The translations under genes were made by a program, and so were the position numbers. From Sphaerisporangium corydalis (lineage in GTDB: Bacteria; Actinomycetota; Actinomycetes; Streptosporangiales; Streptosporangiaceae), in contig NZ_JANZYP010000003.1 in NCBI RefSeq assembly GCF_025506355.1, positions 208,018-272,017 on the forward strand: a stretch of 64,000 nt of DNA. Reading direction: 5' to 3'. The notes under the pieces were generated by a model. The model was not told where the DNA came from. It saw only the letters and a list, made by a program, of their open reading frames with translations, and did not search any database. The stretch's first letter is position 1, and every line of letters begins with the position of its first letter. Below, one piece after another: positions 44,564 to 53,697 of the stretch.

Positions 44564-44866
44564 GTGATACCGGTGGACGTGCTCAGCGCGCTGGCCAGCG
44601 AGCGCAGGCTGCTGATCCTCGACTGGCTGCGTGATCCCGTCGCGCACTTTCCTCCCCAGGTCGACGGCGACCTGGTGGAGGACGGGGTGTGCTCGGTGTT
44701 CATCGCCACCAAGCTCGGGGTGACCCAGCCCAGCGCGACCGGACACCTGAAGATCCTCGAACGGACCGGGCTCATCAGGGGCAAGCGGATCAAACAGTGG
44801 GTCTTCTACCAGCGCGACGAGGCGAGGATCGCCGAGATCAAGCGGCTCCTGGACGCGGAACTCTGA
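44564..44866 (+). CDS. ArsR-family winged-helix regulator
   Basis: 100 residues. ArsR fold: VLSALASERRLLILDWL at the N-terminus, and recognition helix region CSVFIATKLGVTQPSATGHL, then GLIRGKRIKQWVFYQRDE as the wing. One Cys (in GVCSVF) is not enough for the classic metal site, so the ligand may be organic or redox. It lies between a PLP sulfur enzyme and a threonine dehydratase, so control of amino-acid genes is plausible. Confidence 0.88.
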   Translation: MIPVDVLSALASERRLLILDWLRDPVAHFPPQVDGDLVEDGVCSVFIATKLGVTQPSATGHLKILERTGLIRGKRIKQWVFYQRDEARIAEIKRLLDAEL

Positions 44867-44921
44867 CCGGGACCACCGGAATCCGCCGGGCGCCGAGCGA
44901 AGCCGTGACGAGGAGCGATCA

Positions 44922-45860
44922 ATGGTTGTGACACGCGGGGACGTCGAGCGGGCGGCCGGCCGGATCGGCGGGCGCGTCCGGCGGACACCGTTGCTCGAAG
45001 GCGAGCCCGGACTGCTGATGAAGCTCGAAGGCCTCCAGCACGCCGGCTCGTTCAAGGTCAGGGGCGCCTTCAACCGCGTGCTGTCCGCCGACGCGATGCC
45101 CCGCGCGGGCGTCATCGCGGCCAGCGGCGGCAACCACGGAATGGCGGTCGCGTACGTCGCGCACGCGCTCGGGATCCGGGCCGAGATCTTCGTTCCCGAG
45201 GTCTGCGCCCCGGTGAAGGTCGCCGGGCTGCGCGCGCTCGGCGCCCATGTCACCCAGACCGGGGCGATCTTCGCGGACGCGTACGAGGCATCGGCGAAGC
45301 GGGCGGCCGAGACCGGCGCCCTGGTGGCCCACGCCTACGACCAGCCCGAGGTGGTGGCCGGGCAGGGCACGGTCGGCCTGGAGACCCTCGAACAGGCAGG
45401 CGCCGCCGGGGGAGTGGACACCATCGTGGTCGCGGTGGGCGGCGGCGGCCTGGTCGCGGGCGTCACGGCGGCGGTGGCGGGCGCGGTCCGGGTCGTCGCG
45501 GTGGAGCCCGAGCGCATCCCGACGCTGCACGACGCGCTGGAGCGCGGCGGCCCGGTCGAGGTGGGCGTGAGCGGGGTGGCCGCCGACGCGCTCGGGGCCA
45601 GCCGGATCGGGCGGATCGCCTACGACACCGTCGTGGCCGGGGGCGTGCGTTCGGTGCTGGTCGGCGACGACGCGATCGTGGCGGCCCGCCGGGAGCTGTG
45701 GCGGTCGTACCACCTCGCCGCCGAGCACGCGGGCGCCGCCGCCCTGGCCGCGCTGCGCTGCGGCGCGTACGTCCCGGAGCCGGGGGAGCGGGTCGCCGTC
45801 ATCGTCTGCGGGTCCAACACCGACCCCGCGACCCTCGGCTCCGAGGACGCCCTCGCCTGA
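44922..45860 (+). CDS. Threonine/serine dehydratase-like PLP enzyme
   Basis: 312 residues, fold type II. PLP lysine in HAGSFKVRGAFN, the phosphate loop VAVGGGGLVAGV, the Ser/Gly/Asn motif AASGGNHGMAVAYVA, and the C-terminal VIVCGSNTDP. It lacks the ACT regulatory domain of biosynthetic IlvA, so a catabolic or broad-substrate dehydratase (threonine to 2-oxobutyrate, serine to pyruvate) is likely. It starts 55 bp after the ArsR gene and converges with panB. Confidence 0.9.
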   Translation: MVVTRGDVERAAGRIGGRVRRTPLLEGEPGLLMKLEGLQHAGSFKVRGAFNRVLSADAMPRAGVIAASGGNHGMAVAYVAHALGIRAEIFVPEVCAPVKVAGLRALGAHVTQTGAIFADAYEASAKRAAETGALVAHAYDQPEVVAGQGTVGLETLEQAGAAGGVDTIVVAVGGGGLVAGVTAAVAGAVRVVAVEPERIPTLHDALERGGPVEVGVSGVAADALGASRIGRIAYDTVVAGGVRSVLVGDDAIVAARRELWRSYHLAAEHAGAAALAALRCGAYVPEPGERVAVIVCGSNTDPATLGSEDALA

Positions 45861-45866
45861 CCAGGG

Positions 45867-46724
45867 TCAGCGGTAGCTGTGCTCGGCGGCCGGGAAGGCG
45901 CCCGAGGCGACCTCGCCGGCGAAGGCCCGGACCGCGTGGTCCATCTCCCCGGCCAGGTCGAAGTACTTCTTCACGAACTTCGCCGGATGCGGGGTGAGTC
46001 CCATGAGGTCCTGCCAGACGAGCACCTGGGCGTCACAGGACGGGCCGGCGCCGATGCCGATCGTGGGGACCGACAGGGCGGCGGTGACCCGCGCGGCCAG
46101 GTCGGCCGGCACGCATTCGAGCACGACGGAGAAGACCCCCGCGTGCTCCAGGGCCTTGGCGTCGGCCATCAGTTCGTCGCCGGACTGTCCACGGCCCTGC
46201 ACGCGGTACCCGCCGAAGGCGTTCACCGACTGCGGGGTCAGGCCGAGGTGGCCCATGACGGGGATCCCGGCGGAGACCAGGGTCTCGACCTGGGGGAGCA
46301 CGCGGCGGCCGCCTTCCAGCTTGACCGCGTGCGCGCCCGCCTCCTTCATGAACCGTGCCGCCGACTCCAGGGCCTGCTGCGGGGAGGACTGGTAGGAGCC
46401 GAACGGCAGGTCGGCCACCACCATGGAGCGGGACGAGCCTCGGACCACGGCCGCCGTGAGCGGGATGAGGTCTTCGACCGAGACGGGGAGCGTGGAGTCG
46501 TACCCGTACACGACCATCGCGGCCGAGTCGCCGACGAGCACGACCGGGATCCCGGCCTCGTCGAAGACCCTCGCGGTCATCGCGTCGTAGGCGGTGACCA
46601 TCGGCCACTTCTCGCCGCGCTCCTTGGCCGCCGCGATGTCGCGGACGGTGACCCTTCGTCCAGCCTTGCCGCCGTAGAGGGTGGTCGACGGGCTGGAAAC
46701 ACTGCTTGACGTAGAGGACATCAT
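45867..46724 (-). CDS. panB: 3-methyl-2-oxobutanoate hydroxymethyltransferase
   Basis: 285 residues. TIM-barrel PanB motifs: MVTAYDAMTARVFDEAGI, VLVGDSAAMVVYGYDSTLPV, VVADLPFGSYQ, AVKLEGGRR, GHLGLTPQSVN and TIGIGAGPSCDAQVLVWQDL. It transfers a hydroxymethyl group from methylene-THF to 2-oxoisovalerate, the first step to pantothenate, with Mg2+ held by the two Asp. GGAGGG precedes a double ATG; the second (46721) has better spacing. PanC and PanD are not in the window. Confidence 0.96.
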   Translation of the reverse strand: MMSSTSSSVSSPSTTLYGGKAGRRVTVRDIAAAKERGEKWPMVTAYDAMTARVFDEAGIPVVLVGDSAAMVVYGYDSTLPVSVEDLIPLTAAVVRGSSRSMVVADLPFGSYQSSPQQALESAARFMKEAGAHAVKLEGGRRVLPQVETLVSAGIPVMGHLGLTPQSVNAFGGYRVQGRGQSGDELMADAKALEHAGVFSVVLECVPADLAARVTAALSVPTIGIGAGPSCDAQVLVWQDLMGLTPHPAKFVKKYFDLAGEMDHAVRAFAGEVASGAFPAAEHSYR

Positions 46725-46905
46725 GGATCCCTCCAGGCCTCGAGGCACCCTTGTGGCGTCCCCGGACGGTCAGATCATCGCATGTCCGACCGTTCTAGCA
46801 ACACCCAGGCGGCCCCCTGGCCATCCCTCCGGCCCCGGAGATCCTCGTCACTAAGGAACGGCCGCCGCCCCCTGTGACCGCGCTGACGTGAGGGAACCGT
46901 GGCGC

Positions 46906-46951
46906 GCCGGGGTCCTCGGTGTTAACGGGCCGGGGTCCTCGGTGTTAACGG
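46906..46951. repeat. Perfect 23-bp tandem duplication upstream of the exporter gene
   Basis: Two identical 23-bp units (46906-46928 and 46929-46951), each ending in GTGTTAACGG, lie about 110-155 bases upstream of the MFS start. The identity suggests recent duplication. Confidence 0.85.
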
Positions 46952-46954
46952 AAG

Positions 46955-47011
46955 GTTTCGAAACGAGACGGTTGCGTATCGAATCGGGAAGCGCTACGGT
47001 TGCGTAGCGAA
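46955..47011. promoter_or_regulatory. Operator-like repeats before the MFS exporter
   Basis: The palindrome GTTTCGAAAC (46955-46964) is followed by two copies of ACGGTTGCGTA-T/G-CGAA at 46968-46983 and 46996-47011, 28 bp apart, and a related TATCGAAAC at 47021. Regular spacing on one DNA face and the adjacent TetR gene suggest TetR binding sites (inference). Confidence 0.5.
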
Positions 47012-47060
47012 ACTCCGTCGTATCGAAACTAAGCGTTCGAACCGTTTTATGGGGGCATAA

Positions 47061-48620
47061 GTGGAACAACCCACAGGTCACCCACGCCGATGGCAGATCC
47101 TCGGCGTGATGGTGTTCAGCCTGCTGGCGATCGTTCTCGACAACACCATTCTCAATGTGGCGCTGAAGGTCATCTCCGACCCGGTTGCCGGGCTCGGCGC
47201 GACGCAGAGCCAGCTCGAATGGGCGATCAACTCCTACACACTGGTCTTCGCGGGCCTGCTGTTCACCTTCGGGGTGCTGGGTGACCGGTTCGGCCGCAAG
47301 CGCATGCTGCAGATCGGCATGGTGCTGTTCGGCTTGGCGTCCCTGGCCAGCGCCTACTCCACCGACCCGACACAGTTGATCTTCGCGCGGGCGGCGATGG
47401 GCCTCGGCGGCGCCGCCGTCATGCCGGCCACCCTGGCGATCATCTCCAACGTCTTCGCGCCCGAAGAGCGCGGCAAGGCCATCGGCATCTGGGCCGGCGG
47501 CGTCGGCCTGGCCATCGCCATCGGCCCGATCACCGGCGGCCTGCTCCTCGAGCACTTCTGGTGGGGCTCGGTCTTCCTGATCAACGTGCCCGTCGTGATC
47601 ATCAGCTCGATCCTGATCGCGACGCTGGTGCCCGAGTCGCGCAACCCCGACAAGGCCCAGCTCGACCCGATCGGCGTCCTGCTGTCCATCATCGGGCTGG
47701 TCGGCGTCGTGTACGGCATCATCAAGGGCGGCGAGCTCGGCACGGTCCTCGACTTCGAGGTCTGGGGGCCCGGCCTGGCCGGCATAGCGGTGCTCGCGGC
47801 CTTCGTCTGGCACGAACGCAGGACGGCCCACCCGGCCTTCGACGTGCGCTACTTCGCCATCCCCAGGTTCTCCACGGCGGTCGCCAGCGTCGGGCTCATC
47901 TTCTTCGCGATGATGGGCGTGATGTTCTTCCTGGCCTTCTACCTGCAGATCGTCAAGGGATACTCACCACTGCAGGCGGGCGCGCTGGTCCTGCCGTTCG
48001 CGGCGGCGCAGCTCATCTTCTCGCCGCTCAGCGTCCAGATGGTCCGCCGGTTCGGCGGCAAGGTCGTCGCGACCGTCAGCCTGCTGGTCGTCGCGGCCGC
48101 GCTGGCCAGCTACACCTTCCTCCAGGTCGACACCCCGATCTGGATCTTCGAGATCATCGGGTTCGTCCAGGGCGCGGGGATGGCCAACATCAACCCGCCG
48201 GCGACCGAGGCCGTCATGTCCTCGCTGCCCCGCGAGAAGGCGGGCGTGGGCTCGGCCATGACCAACACCGTCCGCCAGCTCGGCGGCGCGCTCGGTGTCG
48301 CGATCCTCGGTTCGCTGCTGTCGGCCACCTACCGCGAGAACATCGCCGCCTCCCTGTCGGTCGTACCGGAGAACCTGCGGCACGCCGCCGGTGAGTCGAT
48401 CACGGCGACGATGGGCACCGCGCAGGCACTCGGCCCGCAGGGCGCGAGCCTGATCGCCCCCGCCAAGCAGGCGTTCATGGACGGCATGCACCTCACCGCG
48501 CTGTGCGGCGCCGGCGTCGCGCTGATCGGCGCCGCGGTGGTGGCCAGGTGGCTTCCCGGCAAGCACGCCGGTCAGGCCCCGGTGACACTGCCGGAGAGCA
48601 AGGAACCGGCGGTAGTGTGA
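47061..48620 (+). CDS. MFS drug exporter, DHA2 (14-TM) family
   Basis: 519 residues. Motif C-like and motif A segments are visible: LDNTILNVALKVI, GDRFGRKRMLQIG (motif A), and IGPITGGLLLEHFWWGSVFLINVP. About 14 hydrophobic helices. It would expel hydrophobic or cationic drugs using the proton gradient. The gene starts with GTG after GGGGG, and a TetR gene follows only 7 bp behind, so both are likely co-transcribed and self-controlled through the upstream repeats. Confidence 0.92.
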   Translation: MEQPTGHPRRWQILGVMVFSLLAIVLDNTILNVALKVISDPVAGLGATQSQLEWAINSYTLVFAGLLFTFGVLGDRFGRKRMLQIGMVLFGLASLASAYSTDPTQLIFARAAMGLGGAAVMPATLAIISNVFAPEERGKAIGIWAGGVGLAIAIGPITGGLLLEHFWWGSVFLINVPVVIISSILIATLVPESRNPDKAQLDPIGVLLSIIGLVGVVYGIIKGGELGTVLDFEVWGPGLAGIAVLAAFVWHERRTAHPAFDVRYFAIPRFSTAVASVGLIFFAMMGVMFFLAFYLQIVKGYSPLQAGALVLPFAAAQLIFSPLSVQMVRRFGGKVVATVSLLVVAAALASYTFLQVDTPIWIFEIIGFVQGAGMANINPPATEAVMSSLPREKAGVGSAMTNTVRQLGGALGVAILGSLLSATYRENIAASLSVVPENLRHAAGESITATMGTAQALGPQGASLIAPAKQAFMDGMHLTALCGAGVALIGAAVVARWLPGKHAGQAPVTLPESKEPAVV

Positions 48621-48627
48621 GCTGATC

Positions 48628-49233
48628 ATGGTGACTGAGCAGATGGGGGCGGCCCGCACGCCCGGCCGCCCCCGCAGCGAGAAGGCGGAGAAGGCGATCA
48701 TCGACGCGGCGATCGACATGCTCGCCGAAGGCAGCGGGGTCGCGGAGCTCTCCATCGAGGCGATCGCCGCCCGGGCCGGGGTGGGCAAGACCACCATCTA
48801 CCGCCGCTGGTCCAGCAAGGAGGACCTCGTCGTCGACGCCCTCGCCACCCTGAAGGCCCCGATCCCGGAGCTGGACGCGGCGACGGTGCGCGAGAACGTG
48901 GTCCGCTACCTCGCCGCGATGCAACAGGAGTCCCACAACCGGCGCACCCGCTGCATCATGAACATCGCCCTGAGCGAGTCCGAACGGTTCCCGCACCTCG
49001 CGCGGCGCTTCAGGGAGATCGCGGTGCGACCCCGCAGGGAGGCGCTGCGGGAGGTCATCCAGCGCGGCGTCGACTCCGGGGAACTACGCCCGGACGTGGA
49101 CGTCGAGGTGGCGATGGCCGCCCTCAGCGGCGCGATGCTGTTCTTCACCAAATGGCGTGACAACGACGACGAACTACCCGCCGACCTGGCCGACCGCATC
49201 GCCGACCAGATCCTCGCCGGCCTGCGTCCCTGA
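48628..49233 (+). CDS. TetR-family regulator of the adjacent exporter
   Basis: 201 residues. The HTH is at ~18-65: AIIDAAIDMLAEGSG, IEAIAARAGVGKTTIYRRW, then SSKEDLVVDAL. The C-terminal domain resembles TetR_C 16-type ligand domains (ALREVIQRGVDSGELRPDVD). It follows the exporter gene by 7 bp, and probably represses the operon until a drug binds. Confidence 0.92.
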   Translation: MVTEQMGAARTPGRPRSEKAEKAIIDAAIDMLAEGSGVAELSIEAIAARAGVGKTTIYRRWSSKEDLVVDALATLKAPIPELDAATVRENVVRYLAAMQQESHNRRTRCIMNIALSESERFPHLARRFREIAVRPRREALREVIQRGVDSGELRPDVDVEVAMAALSGAMLFFTKWRDNDDELPADLADRIADQILAGLRP

Positions 49234-49244
49234 CCCGTCCCTCC

Positions 49245-49277
49245 CGGCGGTGACACCCTGCACGGGGGTCACCGCCG
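49245..49277. terminator. Hairpin after the TetR gene
   Basis: A perfect 10-bp stem (CGGCGGTGAC and GTCACCGCCG) with a 13-base loop that can pair further lies 11 bases past the TetR stop, before the convergent gene. Downstream (49300-49370) two copies of GTGGTTGGTACCGGGC occur. Confidence 0.7.
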
Positions 49278-49382
49278 AGAGAACGGCACCGACCGCCCGG
49301 CCGTGGTTGGTACCGGGCGGTCCGGCCATGGTCCTACCGGGCCGTTCAGTGGTTGGTACCGGGCAACTCGGTCGTGGCCGTG

Positions 49383-50126
49383 TCAGGCCGCGTAGTTGCG
49401 CAGGACGCGTAGTGCCGCCGCCCCGTACGGTCCCTCGGTCGTGAGGGACGAATCCTTCGCGGCGAGCCTCTGCGCGCCCACACGGCAGAACTCGCCGGCC
49501 GTCCCGGTGATCACCGACGGCGCGTCCGCGTCCCCGAACCGCCAGACCTCCCCGCTCGGCCCCGTGAGCTCACACCGGACCGGGCCGCCCTGCTCACCGG
49601 CCACCGCGAACGCGTACGGCAGGGTCCGGTGGCCCAGCCAGGCGACGTGCCGGAGCCGGTCGGTGTCGGGGTAGCCGAGGCCGAGCGGCTCGGTGATGTC
49701 GAGCGCGTGGGCCCAGTGCTCGGCGATCCGCGTCGTGGCCAGCGCGGGCGCGGAGAGGGTGCTCGCGACCCACTGGAGGCGCTCGCCCGGCGGGCAGCCC
49801 CGCAGGGCCCCGAGGGCCGCCTTGTAGGAGGTCCGCCACCGCTCCAGCACCTTGTCCCCGGGCGCGCCACGCTCCCCGGCGACCAGATCGTCCATCACCG
49901 TGTCCACCGAGGCGCCGGTGGGGGACGACATGTCTCCGGCGACGGACGCGACGACGGCCTCGTCGGTCTGGGCCAGGTGCAGGACCACATCGGCGATCGT
50001 CCACCCGGACGCCGCGGACAGCCGCTCCCACACGTCCGGTTCCAGGGCCGCGAGTATCGCGTCGAGCTGGTCACATTCGGCGGCGAGGTCGTCGAAGACG
50101 GCCGCCGCCCTATCCGGCTTGGTCAT
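49383..50126 (-). CDS. TIGR03084-type DinB/mycothiol maleylpyruvate isomerase fold protein
   Basis: 247 residues. Metal-binding His residues are in DVVLHLAQTDEA and AEHWAHALDI with nearby Glu, the pattern of the mycothiol-dependent isomerase/DinB_2 fold. The C-terminal part (RCELTGPSGEVWRFGDAD and AGEFCRVGAQR) matches the associated SCP2-like domain of TIGR03084 proteins. Enzymes of this group use mycothiol in thiol transfer, though this one's substrate is unknown. Confidence 0.85.
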   Translation of the reverse strand: MTKPDRAAAVFDDLAAECDQLDAILAALEPDVWERLSAASGWTIADVVLHLAQTDEAVVASVAGDMSSPTGASVDTVMDDLVAGERGAPGDKVLERWRTSYKAALGALRGCPPGERLQWVASTLSAPALATTRIAEHWAHALDITEPLGLGYPDTDRLRHVAWLGHRTLPYAFAVAGEQGGPVRCELTGPSGEVWRFGDADAPSVITGTAGEFCRVGAQRLAAKDSSLTTEGPYGAAALRVLRNYAA

Positions 50127-50219
50127 GACCACCACCGTACAGAAGAATGTTCGGTATTCAACCGATATCACCGGCGCTTCCCGCCGGGAGGTCCCACGCG
50201 CACGGGTATGCGTACGCGC

Positions 50220-50900
50220 TCACGCGCGCAGGTATGCGAGGACGGCGAGGACGCGGCGGTGGTCGTCCTGCGCGGGCGGCAGGTCCAGTTTGGCGAGGAT
50301 CGCCGCCATGTGCTTGGACACCGCCGCCTCGGTGACCACCAGGCGGCGGGCGATGGCGGCGTTCGAGCGCCCCTCCGCGATGAGGCCGAGCACCTCGTGC
50401 TCGCGCGGCGTCAGCCGGGTCAGCGGGTCGCGGCGTCGGCTGAGCAACTGCCGCACGACCTCGGGGTCCACGACCGTGCCGCCGGCGGCGACCCGCTCCA
50501 GGGCGTCCACGAAGTCCTTCACGTCGCCGATCCGCTCCTTGAGCAGGTAGCCGATCCCGATGCCCCCGCCGGTGTCGAGAAGCTCGGCGGCGTAGGTCTG
50601 CTCGACGTACTGGCTGAGCACCAGGACGGCGAGCCCCGGGCGCGCGGCACGCAACGTGAGCGCGGCCCGCAGGCCCTCGTCGGTGAACCCGGGCGGCATC
50701 CGTACGTCGGCGACGACGATGTCCGGCTCGTGCTCCTCGAAGGCGGCCAGCAGCGCGTCGGCGTCGCCCACCGAGGCGACGACCTCGTGCCCGAAGCGCC
50801 GCAACAACCCGGCCAGCCCTTCCCGGAGCAGCACGGCGTCCTCGGCGAGCACCACACGAAGCCCGGACACGTCGGCTACGCGCGAGGTGAGGTGGTCCAC
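50220..50900 (-). CDS. NarL-type response regulator
   Basis: 226 residues. Receiver: RVVLAEDAVLLREGLAGLL, phospho-Asp in DIVVADVRMPPGFTDEG, Lys in YLLKERIGD. HTH: LTPREHEVLGLIAEGRSNAA and VTEAAVSKHMAAILAKLDL. It starts with a GTG inside the histidine kinase gene (25-base overlap). The receiver is close to that of the regulator at 33.1 kb, so the two systems are probably paralogues. Confidence 0.93.
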   Translation of the reverse strand: MDHLTSRVADVSGLRVVLAEDAVLLREGLAGLLRRFGHEVVASVGDADALLAAFEEHEPDIVVADVRMPPGFTDEGLRAALTLRAARPGLAVLVLSQYVEQTYAAELLDTGGGIGIGYLLKERIGDVKDFVDALERVAAGGTVVDPEVVRQLLSRRRDPLTRLTPREHEVLGLIAEGRSNAAIARRLVVTEAAVSKHMAAILAKLDLPPAQDDHRRVLAVLAYLRA

Positions 50901-52291
50901 GTGTTCTCCACAGGAGGCAGGACGGGGCAGGGGGTCGCCGCGGGGGACGGGGCCGGACGCGGGGTCTCAGCGGGAGCCGGGGCCGGGCAGGGGAGTTCCA
51001 CGCGGAGCGAGGTCGGTCCGCCGGGCGGGCTGGACAAGGTCATGACGCCGTCGGCCACGGCGACCCGGTCGGCCAGCCCCGCCAGCCCGGACCCGGCCTC
51101 CGGGTCGGCGCCGCCGATCCCGTCATCGCCCACCTCCAGGACGAGCGTGCCGCCGACCAGGCGCCCCCGGACGGAGCACCGCGTGGCCCCGCTGTGCTTG
51201 GCCACGTTCGCCAGGGCCTCGCACACCACGTAGTACGCGGTCACCTCGACCGGCACCGGCGGCCGTACGGGCAGGACGAGGTCCACGTCGGCGGGGACGG
51301 GGGAGCGGCCGGCCACGTCGAGCACGGCGGCGGGCAGGCCGCGGTCCGTGAGCACCTGAGGGTGCACGCCGCGGATCAGCTCGCGCAGCTCGGCCAGCGC
51401 CTTCTTCGCCTCTTCGTGGGCTTCGTCGAGCTGCGCGGCGGCGGGCGAACCCGGCGGCAGGTCGAGCTTGGCCAGCCCGAGCTTCATGCTGAGCGCGACG
51501 AGCCGCTGCTGGGCGCCGTCGTGCAGGTCGCGCTCGATCCTGCGGCGCTCGCTCTCGAACGCGTCCACCAGCCGGGCGCGGGACCGGACGACCTCCGCGT
51601 CGGCCGGGGCGAGCACGGCCCGCGTGATCATCGCCCGTGCCCCCGCCCACGCGGTCATCAGATAGGCGGACAGCGGGAGCAGGACGATCCCGGCGGCGGC
51701 CAGGGCCAGGCCGGTGGCCAGATCGATGTCCGGCTGCAACGGCCCCGACAGCAGGACCAGCGGTATCCACGTGGCCAGGCTGACCATGCCCAGGTCCACC
51801 ACCCACATGACCCCCAGCGCGAGCGTCACGAAGCCGTACGCCCGCCAGGTCGCCTGGTCACGCAGACAGGCGGCCAGGCGGGCGGCCACCCGGGCGCGCG
51901 AGCGGGCGGCCTGCCGGGCGCGCGTGCCGGGGTGGGCGGCCTGCCGGACGCGCGTGCCCGGGAGGGAGGCCTGCCGGGCGCGGCGGGCGGTCAGCCCGGC
52001 CCGCGGCCCGGCGCTCCTCGTGCGGTCGACGCGCACCGGCGCGAGGTCCACCAGGCGCAGCCGTACGCGTTCGAACCAGGCCAGCACCGGCCCGAGCACC
52101 ACGACGGCGAGGACCGCGGCGGCGCAGGCGATGGCCACCCCGAACTCGACGGCCGCGTAGACCACACCCGAGGCCAGCGCCGCGAGCGGCACACTGGAGA
52201 GCAGGTACGCCAGAGAACGCCAGGGCCACGACGAACGCAGAAAAGCCGCAGGCGGGCGGGTGACAGCCTCCAGCGCGGTACGGGTGAACAC
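50876..52291 (-). CDS. Sensor histidine kinase with a tandem-repeat loop
   Basis: 471 residues. Two N-terminal TM helices (~30-75), an Arg-rich cytosolic loop (~95-150) with three 10-residue repeats (R-Q-A-x-x-P-G-T-R-x), two more TM helices (~160-215), HisKA_3 (ESERRRIERDLHDGAQQRLV), and HATPase (CEALANVAKHSGA, DDGIGGADPEAGSGLAGLADR). Partner of the overlapping response regulator. The repeat loop is not part of the usual kinase and would sit close to the membrane. Confidence 0.9.
   Translation of the reverse strand: MFTRTALEAVTRPPAAFLRSSWPWRSLAYLLSSVPLAALASGVVYAAVEFGVAIACAAAVLAVVVLGPVLAWFERVRLRLVDLAPVRVDRTRSAGPRAGLTARRARQASLPGTRVRQAAHPGTRARQAARSRARVAARLAACLRDQATWRAYGFVTLALGVMWVVDLGMVSLATWIPLVLLSGPLQPDIDLATGLALAAAGIVLLPLSAYLMTAWAGARAMITRAVLAPADAEVVRSRARLVDAFESERRRIERDLHDGAQQRLVALSMKLGLAKLDLPPGSPAAAQLDEAHEEAKKALAELRELIRGVHPQVLTDRGLPAAVLDVAGRSPVPADVDLVLPVRPPVPVEVTAYYVVCEALANVAKHSGATRCSVRGRLVGGTLVLEVGDDGIGGADPEAGSGLAGLADRVAVADGVMTLSSPPGGPTSLRVELPCPAPAPAETPRPAPSPAATPCPVLPPVENTWTTSPRA
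51901..51990 (-). repeat. 30-bp tandem repeat (x3) in the histidine kinase gene
   Basis: Units 51901-51930, 51931-51960 and 51961-51990 share a GGCCTGCCGG-x-CGCG core and add three 10-residue blocks to the protein without breaking the frame. Confidence 0.8.
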
Positions 52292-52428
52292 GCCCCGACG
52301 CTATCCCGTCCCACCGGGACCGGGCATTGGTGCTGGGACTACCATCCCTGTCCGGTCCTGCCAGGACCAGGCATCGGTGCTGGGACCAAGGCGGATGGAC
52401 GGAGTGGGAGCGCGATCGAGGCTCCCGG

Positions 52429-53640
52429 CTAGGACATGGCGCGCTTGATCGTGGCCACACCTCGCGTGAGGCGGAGCATCGCGCGGAAGGCGTGCCGGGG
52501 GAGGCGTGCGTCGGACCCGGCGTTCCGGGCGTTGCGCAGCGACAGGGCCAGCGCCTGGTTGGCGTAGGCGCGCATCTCCTGCTCGTACCCCGCGACCGCG
52601 CCGACCAGGGCGTGCCGGCCCGGCCCGGCCTGGACCAGCGCACGGCGCAGCGCGTCGGCGTCGCGCAGGGCGGTGTTGGCGCCGATGCCCGCCATGGGCG
52701 TCATGTTGTGGATCGCGTCGCCGAGGAGCGTGACCGTGCCGGAGGGCCACGGCTTCAGCACCGGCATGCTGCGCAGCTCCACCGGTGCGAGCGTGCCGAG
52801 GTCGCTGCCGGCGACCAGGCCGCGCAGGGCGGGCGCCCACCCCTCGATCCGGTCCAGGACCAGGTCGCGAAGCCCGTGACCGTCCAGGTCGAGCACGTCC
52901 GGGGGATAGGTGTGCCGGGCCGCCGCGTAGGCCCACACCACCGAGCCGCGGTCCGCGCCTTCCCCGGTGGTCCGCCACGCCGAGGCGAACATCCAGCCGG
53001 GTCCCGGCGGGACGATGTTGTTGACCGAGCCGTCGATGAGCGTGGCGGGCAGGCCGAGCGCGCTCTGCTCGGTGAGGGGGTGGCGTCCGGCGATGTTCAG
53101 CACGCCGACGTCCAGCCGCTCCAGATCGGGGAGACGGCGGCGGCGCACCCGTGAGTTGGACCCGTCGGCGCCGACCAGCAGGTCACCGGTGGCGTGCCCG
53201 CCGTCGGCGAAGTGCGCCACCACCCGGCCGTCGTCGGTTTGGTCGTAGCCGGTGAACTCCTTGCCCCAGCGCACCACCCCGTCGTCGAGCCCGTGCAGCA
53301 GGGCGTCACGCAACGCCGACCGGCTCACGGCGCGCCGCCGCAGGTCCGGGCTGGGCGACCGGTCGATCTCCCGTTCGCCCAGCGGGCGCAGCCGCTCGTC
53401 GGAGAAGCGGACGGTGGCGCGGGCGGGGACGGCGACGGCGTCGAAGCGGGCCCAGGCCTCCGGGGGAAGGCATCGGCTCAGCGCGCGGCAGCCGTCGGTG
53501 TTCACGTGGATCCCGAAGCCCGACGGCGAGTCGGCGGGCGTGCGGGCCCGTTCGTAGACCTCCACCTCGACGTCCTCCTTGCGCAGACCCTGGGCCAGGC
53601 ACAGCCCGCCGATGCCGGCGCCGATGACGAGTACGCGCAT
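52429..53640 (-). CDS. FAD-dependent monooxygenase (PHBH-like)
   Basis: 403 residues. FAD Rossmann motif MRVLVIGAGIGGLCLAQGL at the start, GADGSNSRVRR (the DG motif) in the middle, and GDAIHNMTPMAGIGANTALRDA, the second FAD motif, near 290. The family hydroxylates aromatic or polyketide-type substrates with NAD(P)H and O2. No substrate is indicated. AAGGAAG lies 6-7 bases before the ATG. A 52-bp duplicated segment (52315-52385) separates it from the histidine kinase. Confidence 0.9.
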   Translation of the reverse strand: MRVLVIGAGIGGLCLAQGLRKEDVEVEVYERARTPADSPSGFGIHVNTDGCRALSRCLPPEAWARFDAVAVPARATVRFSDERLRPLGEREIDRSPSPDLRRRAVSRSALRDALLHGLDDGVVRWGKEFTGYDQTDDGRVVAHFADGGHATGDLLVGADGSNSRVRRRRLPDLERLDVGVLNIAGRHPLTEQSALGLPATLIDGSVNNIVPPGPGWMFASAWRTTGEGADRGSVVWAYAAARHTYPPDVLDLDGHGLRDLVLDRIEGWAPALRGLVAGSDLGTLAPVELRSMPVLKPWPSGTVTLLGDAIHNMTPMAGIGANTALRDADALRRALVQAGPGRHALVGAVAGYEQEMRAYANQALALSLRNARNAGSDARLPRHAFRAMLRLTRGVATIKRAMS

Positions 53641-53697
53641 GATCTTCTTCCTTGTCGTGGGCACGGCAGGGTGAGCCGCGCCCGGTGTCGTGGTCGT

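Noticed and set aside
46955..47011. tRNA-like TTCGAA words
   Set aside because: No acceptor or anticodon stems can be drawn; the words belong to operator-like repeats.
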